Positions 37,451 through 41,544 of a DNA stretch of 41,544 bases are shown one piece after another. The stretch spans positions 1-41,544 of the forward strand of contig NZ_BAEV01000023.1 of assembly GCF_000246895.1 (NCBI RefSeq), written 5' to 3'. Each line of letters opens with the position of its first letter. Positions within the stretch are counted from its first letter, which is position 1. The stretch is from Clostridium arbusti SL206 (GTDB lineage: Bacteria; Bacillota; Clostridia; Clostridiales; Clostridiaceae). The position numbers and the translations under genes were made by a program. Under the pieces are notes generated by a model. The model saw only the letters and a program-made list of their open reading frames with translations. It was not told the origin of the DNA and made no database searches.

Positions 37451-38407
37451 TTACAAATTTGCAGTTGGAGATATCTCCTCAGCAATATTACGATGCTCAT
37501 CTATTATTTTAGTACTTTTTTTATCTTCTACATTGTGTAATAATTCCCATACTTTATGGCTTAACCAATTAAAATCAGGAGAATTTCTAACGTCTCCAAG
37601 TTTTCTTGGCCTTGGTAAATCTACATTTATAATTTCCTTTACCTCGCCAGGATTAGCTGATAATACAGCAACTCTATCTGCAAGAAATACTGCTTCTTCA
37701 ATACTATGAGTTATAAATACTATAGTCTTATTAGTTTTTTCCCATATTCGTAATAGTTCTTCTTGCATTACTTCTCTAGTCTGTGCATCAACAGCCGCAA
37801 ATGGCTCATCCATAAGAAGTACCTCTGGATCATAAGCTAATGCTCTAGCTATTGCCACCCTCTGTCTCATACCACCAGATAACTCATGAATATATCTGTC
37901 TTCAAATCCATTTAATCCAACTAAATCAATGTATTTTTGACTTATTTCCTTTCTCTCCTTTTTAGAAATTTTTTTCAATTCTAAACCATATTCAATATTT
38001 TTTCGAACATTTCTCCAAGGGAACAAAGCATATCCTTGTAATACTATTCCGCGATCTAGAGCTGGACCCTTTACCAATTTACCATCAATGTATAATTCTC
38101 CAGAAGTTGGTTTTGAAAGCCCTGAAAGTATATCCAAGAATGTTGATTTACCGCAACCACTTGGCCCAACCAAAGTAATAAACTCACCTGCACGTATTTC
38201 TAAATTAATATCTTTAATTGCAACAAATTCTTCTACTCCTTTTTGACCTCTATTTTTTACAGTGAAAGTACGCGTTATATCTTTAGCTAAAATTTTTATT
38301 TCCCTTTGATCCTTTTTAGAACTAATATTGCTATCATATTTTTTAGAAGATTCATCTTCTTTATTAATAAATACATTTTCTTTTAATACAGTATTTTCTC
38401 TACTCAT
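37451..38407 (-). CDS. Sulfonate-type ABC transporter ATP-binding protein
   Basis: 318 residues, longer than the usual 250-260 because of a charged N-terminal extension of about 45 residues and a C-terminal tail of about 30. Walker A GPSGCGKST, Q-loop VLQGYALFPWRNV, signature LSGGMRQR, Walker B VLLMDEP, switch His FITHS. SsuB/TauB family. It lies between permease and cysK. It may also energise the ATPase-less permease at 27118-27951. Confidence 0.92.
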   Translation of the reverse strand: MSRENTVLKENVFINKEDESSKKYDSNISSKKDQREIKILAKDITRTFTVKNRGQKGVEEFVAIKDINLEIRAGEFITLVGPSGCGKSTFLDILSGLSKPTSGELYIDGKLVKGPALDRGIVLQGYALFPWRNVRKNIEYGLELKKISKKERKEISQKYIDLVGLNGFEDRYIHELSGGMRQRVAIARALAYDPEVLLMDEPFAAVDAQTREVMQEELLRIWEKTNKTIVFITHSIEEAVFLADRVAVLSANPGEVKEIINVDLPRPRKLGDVRNSPDFNWLSHKVWELLHNVEDKKSTKIIDEHRNIAEEISPTANL

Positions 38408-38494
38408 ATACAGACACTCCCTTTACAATCTTTTATTTTTTTAATATACTCACCTATTCTTAGATTTCTGTAATTGACAATATAAACTTCCTTT

Positions 38495-39310
38495 TTATAT
38501 AGTTGATGAATCGTCTTTCCAAGTAATTATTATACGTTCTAATAGAACCAAGAGTTTTGTTATTACTATTCCAAGTAAAGCAATAGTAATTGCTGCGGCA
38601 TATAATTTATTAATATTATAATTGTTTTGCGCATTTAGTATTAACCAACCTAATCCCTTACTTGCTCCTATCATTTCTGCAGCAATAAGCATTAAAAATG
38701 CAGTACCAACGGAAGATCTAAGTCCTGAAAAAATCAAAGGTGCTGCTCCTGGCAAAACAACTTTGTAGAAAAGTGACAACTTAGGTGTAGCCATAGCTCG
38801 TGCACCTTTTATTAATAATGGATCAATACCTTTCACACCATTAATTGTGTGGAATAATACTGGCCATATAGCTACCCAGAAAATTATTGCTACCTTTGCC
38901 ACCTCACCAATTCCAAAGAATAAAATAAATATAGGGAAAAGTGTGAAAGGATTAATTTGTGCAAATACCTGTAGTAGTGGATCTAGAATCTCTTCAAATT
39001 TTTTAAACCATCCTCCTAGTAGAAATCCTAGTGGAACACCTACTAATACAGAAAGTGCGAAACCTTCTATTGCCCTTGATAAACTTGCCTGTATATGGGT
39101 AATTAATTCACCAGTTGCTAATAACTGTCCCATAGTCACTATAATATCTGATAATGATGGTATAAACTGTCTGTTTACAACTCCCATTGTAGGCAATATT
39201 TGCCATAAAGCAAAAAAGATTATTAATGCTATAGATTTTCTGAAAATTATTTCTAATTTATCAATAATCCCCCCCTTATTATCGTTACTATTAGCTGCAG
39301 CAATTTGCAT
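38495..39310 (-). CDS. Sulfonate-type ABC transporter permease
   Basis: 271 residues with about six membrane segments and the ATPase-contact region (FGIGEVAKVAIIFWVAIWPVLFHTINGVKGIDPLLIKGARAM). SsuC/TauC family, and the closest relative in the window is the permease at 27118-27951. It is preceded by GGGGGAG and follows its binding-protein gene by 138 bases. Confidence 0.92.
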   Translation of the reverse strand: MQIAAANSNDNKGGIIDKLEIIFRKSIALIIFFALWQILPTMGVVNRQFIPSLSDIIVTMGQLLATGELITHIQASLSRAIEGFALSVLVGVPLGFLLGGWFKKFEEILDPLLQVFAQINPFTLFPIFILFFGIGEVAKVAIIFWVAIWPVLFHTINGVKGIDPLLIKGARAMATPKLSLFYKVVLPGAAPLIFSGLRSSVGTAFLMLIAAEMIGASKGLGWLILNAQNNYNINKLYAAAITIALLGIVITKLLVLLERIIITWKDDSSTI

Positions 39311-39448
39311 ATAAAACTCCCCCTTGTAAAAAATATTTAATATTATTCAGGTTGTTAAATAACTATTTTTAAATAGGCAATTACTGCTTTTAGATAAAGC
39401 AATTATTTTACGTATTTCAAATCCAGTCATTAAACAACCCTTTATTTA

Positions 39449-40495
39449 TTATTCAAATTTGTGTGTTATGATATCTTCTGGTTTAAGTTTGCCTTTAGGT
39501 ATTACTTTATTTCTTTCTAATTCATTAAGCCATGGTTTTATTAAGCTGTCATCTATTTTACTGCTTGTAGCATAATAATGGCTGGCATTAACTGGCTGAC
39601 CAATAGCTTTTGAAGTTAATTCTTGAGCTTCTTTAGGATTATTATTTGCCCAAGTTTGAGCTTCAATCATAGCCTTAACAAACTTCTTAACTACTTCTGG
39701 ATTCTTTTGTGCAAAGTCTTTAGTAACAACGTAATATGATAAACCTGCTGTTGGTCCAAGATCAGTATCTGCAGTATCTGCAATTTGCACCATTCCTGCA
39801 TCCTCCATAGCTTTATAGTACGGTGGATGAACTCCAGCAACATCAACTAAACTTTGACTTAAAGTCTGTACTGCCTGAACATCTGGCATACTACTCCATT
39901 CTATTCTATCCCTTGACAGTCCATTTTTATCAGCTATGGTATTAGCAAGAAAATCTGCACATATATTTGTAGTAATAGTTGAAAATTTAAGCTGCTGACC
40001 TTTTTTATAATTTACTAAGTCTTTAAATGATTTAATACCACTCTTTGGATTAACATACCATCTCATATGACGATATTTAGGATCAACATCTGGTCCTGGA
40101 TCTATTCCTGCTGGTCCAATACCTACTAAAGGTGCTCCTCCAGCTATAGCAACTGCATAAGTATTTGGATGTCCATCCCATATATCATTATTACCATTTA
40201 GTACTGATGGTATCTGCTGAGCTGATTGAGTTGTACCAGTGAATTCTACTTTTAATCCGTATTTTTTAAGAAACCCTTTTTTATCAGCTACAACCCAAGG
40301 TGTAGATCCACAATCAACTCTAGTCCATGTTTTTATTGGAATTAATCCGTCTTTATCTGGTTTTAAAACATCTCCCTTTGACGACGATGCACTAGCAGAC
40401 TGTTTATTACCACAACCGACAGCTACTAAACTTGTTAAACACACTAATGAAGCAATAATTAATACAAGTTTTTTGTTAAATCTTTTTTTAACCAT
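39449..40495 (-). CDS. Sulfonate-type ABC transporter substrate-binding lipoprotein
   Basis: 348 residues, lipoprotein signal with Cys28 in VAVGC. The mature part includes VADKKGFLKKYGLKVEFTG and NGNNDIWDGHPNTYAVAIAGG, the SsuA/TauA/NMT1-type binding fold. First gene of the operon with permease, ATPase and cysK, behind leader copy 7. The unusual WDGHPN segment in the cleft differs from SsuA of the isethionate operon, so a different cargo is likely. Confidence 0.88.
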   Translation of the reverse strand: MVKKRFNKKLVLIIASLVCLTSLVAVGCGNKQSASASSSKGDVLKPDKDGLIPIKTWTRVDCGSTPWVVADKKGFLKKYGLKVEFTGTTQSAQQIPSVLNGNNDIWDGHPNTYAVAIAGGAPLVGIGPAGIDPGPDVDPKYRHMRWYVNPKSGIKSFKDLVNYKKGQQLKFSTITTNICADFLANTIADKNGLSRDRIEWSSMPDVQAVQTLSQSLVDVAGVHPPYYKAMEDAGMVQIADTADTDLGPTAGLSYYVVTKDFAQKNPEVVKKFVKAMIEAQTWANNNPKEAQELTSKAIGQPVNASHYYATSSKIDDSLIKPWLNELERNKVIPKGKLKPEDIITHKFE

Positions 40496-40603
40496 TAAAA
40501 CTCCTCCTAATTTTCATCCTAAAGTTCAATAAATATTGTCATTTGTATAAAAGATCTTAATTTATATAATCATTAAAAGCTCTCCCCCTCTACAGAATAA
40601 AAT

Positions 40604-40732
40604 GAAAAAAAGACCAAACCCCCTCAAATTCATGAGAAAACTTAGTCTCCAGTTATTCTGGTCAACCTAATATAATTATATATTATTCCTATCTGTTTAG
40701 TATACAATACTACAATTTATCTATGTTGTCAA
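40604..40732 (-). promoter_or_regulatory. Promoter and antitermination leader of the importer/cysK operon (leader copy 7)
   Basis: Promoter TTGACA (40727-40732), 17 bases, TATTGT (40704-40709). Antiterminator at 40642-40670: outer helix UUAG.GU/ACUAA with one bulged base, internal loop UGA/AG, inner helix CCAG/CUGG, loop AAUAA. The terminator stem at 40611-40648 pairs ACTAAGTTTTCTCA with a G-rich partner through many G-U pairs, then seven U. Confidence 0.75.
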
Positions 40733-40854
40733 TAACTTTTTATACTTATTTACAGTATATCTTTTGTAATCTTAAAATCACATGGTCATAAAGTATTATT
40801 TTTTCATTATCTTTGAGAGATAAAACAATTTATAATAATTAAATAAATTAATTA

Positions 40855-41014
40855 AGGCATATGAAAATAAATAACAAGTCAAAGATAGGTTGTATATTTT
40901 GAATCTTACAATGAAACGGGTTCTGATGATAGTGGTGCTATCAGAGGGTTCTGTTAACGTAGTATGATTCATAATAGACTAGTATACTGACTAGTTATTT
41001 ATTTGAACATGCCT
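40855..41014. repeat. MITE-like palindromic element, long copy
   Basis: About 160 bp bounded by AGGCATATGAAAATAAATAA and its near complement ending in ATTTATTTGAACATGCCT. No reading frame. The core has GGGTTCTG twice, separated by a hairpin GATAGTGGTGCTATC; the short copy at 41392 lacks this insert. It looks like a miniature inverted-repeat element, but an RNA gene with a long closing stem cannot be excluded. Confidence 0.6.
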
Positions 41015-41135
41015 AATATAAAAAACTAAATTATTATGTCGAATATGCAATTACTCTGTATTAACTTTGCATAAATAAAATGATTTATATATTACTTATA
41101 TGAAATTTTATATTGATAAAATTAATTATTTGAAA

Positions 41136-41170
41136 TATGAATTTATTAATATATTATTAATAAATTCATA
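41136..41170. repeat. Perfect 16-bp AT-rich inverted repeat
   Basis: TATGAATTTATTAATA and its exact complement flank a three-base loop. It lies 50 bases upstream of the plus-strand promoter of leader copy 8 and could be a protein-binding site or a terminator stem without a T-run. Confidence 0.5.
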
Positions 41171-41220
41171 TATTATTAACATATTCTACATCATAATTAC
41201 ACATAAGGGTAATTTTTTTG

Positions 41221-41367
41221 TTGACAATATTCTAATAAAGTAATAGAATCTAAAAAAAGGCATATTAAAAATATAGAAATAGTATGTAATACTTTCTATT
41301 TAAACTGACCAGAAAACTGGAGGTTAGGTTTATCTTCTTGAATTTAAGAAGATAGATCTAGCCTTTT
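41221..41367 (+). promoter_or_regulatory. Promoter and antitermination leader of a plus-strand gene beyond the window (leader copy 8)
   Basis: Promoter TTGACA (41221-41226), 17 bases, TAGAAT (41244-41249). Antiterminator at 41303-41325: outer helix AAC/GUU, internal loop UGA/AG, inner helix CCAG/CUGG, loop AAAA. Terminator stem at 41322-41363 (GGTTAGGTTTATCTTCTT arm), then UUUU. It is the only copy on the plus strand and faces away from the importer operon. Confidence 0.75.
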
Positions 41368-41391
41368 CTATTTACAAAAATATCTTAGATT

Positions 41392-41524
41392 AGGCATATG
41401 AAAATAAATAGTAAGTCAAAGATGCGGCGGATATTTTTAATCATACAAGAAAACGGGTTCTGTTGACGTAGTAGGATTCAAAATAGATTAGCATACTGAC
41501 TAGTTATTTATTTGAATATGCCTT
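41392..41524. repeat. MITE-like palindromic element, short copy
   Basis: About 133 bp with the same ends as the copy at 40855 (AGGCATATGAAAATAAATAG at one end, ATTTATTTGAATATGCCT at the other), but without the 25-base hairpin insert in the core. It has inserted between leader copy 8 and the ribosome site of the gene that follows, so it is part of that gene's 5' untranslated RNA. Confidence 0.6.
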
Positions 41525-41532
41525 AATAATAA

Positions 41533-41540
41533 AAGGGAGA
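41533..41540 (+). promoter_or_regulatory. Ribosome-binding site of a gene starting at or beyond the window edge
   Basis: AAGGGAGA followed by TGAT at the very end of the window is a good Shine-Dalgarno site. The start codon must lie just outside. The gene is presumably a further member of the sulfur regulon because it is behind leader copy 8. Confidence 0.5.
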
Positions 41541-41544
41541 TGAT

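Noticed and set aside
38847-39314. 155-residue plus-strand reading frame opposite the permease
   Set aside because: It mirrors the codons of a clear ABC permease on the other strand and has no family features of its own.
40855-41524. The paired palindromic elements as a riboswitch or CRISPR-like repeat
   Set aside because: Their long inverted ends, the size difference by a neat internal insert, and a third core-deleted copy elsewhere fit a mobile repeat better; there is no spacer-repeat periodicity.

Overview
The window is about 41.5 kb of AT-rich DNA from a low-GC anaerobic Firmicute, most likely a diazotrophic Clostridium sensu stricto. The evidence is the strong AGGAGG ribosome sites, TTGACA/TATAAT promoters, glycyl-radical and radical-SAM enzymes, and a NifH of clostridial type. 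I see no rRNA, tRNA, CRISPR array or intact transposase. Almost all genes lie on the minus strand. Two plus-strand genes at the left edge (a truncated membrane transglutaminase-like protein and a GxGYxYP-domain protein) look unrelated to the rest.

Nearly everything else serves scavenging of organic sulfur. (1) Positions 3652-9956 hold an isethionate desulfonation operon: islA (isethionate sulfite-lyase, a glycyl radical enzyme whose active-site residues can be matched one by one), its activase islB, and an SsuABC-type sulfonate importer. (2) metK, a nitroreductase, two MFS exporters, a YezD-like protein under a SAM-I riboswitch, a GntR regulator and an alpha/beta hydrolase fill 10.2-17.7 kb. 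(3) 18.1-24.4 kb is nitrogenase-like operon I: flavin split-barrel protein, nifH, NifD-like, NifK-like, O-acetylhomoserine sulfhydrylase (metY) and two NifX-like proteins. (4) 24.8-28.0 kb is an import operon with two lipoproteins and a permease but no ATPase. (5) 28.4-33.6 kb is nitrogenase-like operon II: a second NifD/NifK-like pair without its own NifH, then a HisC-family aminotransferase and a GldA-family dehydrogenase. (6) 33.7-36.1 kb holds a stand-alone NifB-like radical-SAM protein and a second metY. (7) 36.4-40.5 kb is another sulfonate-type ABC importer ending with cysK. (8) The last kilobase is non-coding and carries a promoter and leader for a plus-strand gene beyond the edge, plus two copies of a palindromic mobile-element-like repeat.

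Taken together this looks like a methylthio-alkane-reductase-type system: nitrogenase-like enzymes that cleave C-S bonds. Methanethiol would be captured by MetY as methionine and converted by MetK to SAM, while sulfite from isethionate would, after reduction, feed CysK. NifB and the NifX-like proteins would supply an Fe-S cofactor. No nifE/N, nifV or molybdenum genes are present in the window.

The most striking finding is regulatory. Nine promoters are each followed by the same short leader RNA: a two-part stem (outer helix, UNA/AG internal loop, 4-bp inner helix, A-rich 4-5 nt loop) whose 3' strand is also the 5' strand of a Rho-independent terminator. Inner and outer helices covary among copies. 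This is a transcription-antitermination regulon that I cannot assign to any RNA class I know, and it ties together metK, both nitrogenase-like operons, nifB, two importers, cysK, an exporter, a hydrolase and an unseen gene. A separate, divergent S-box-like RNA precedes the ATPase-less importer.
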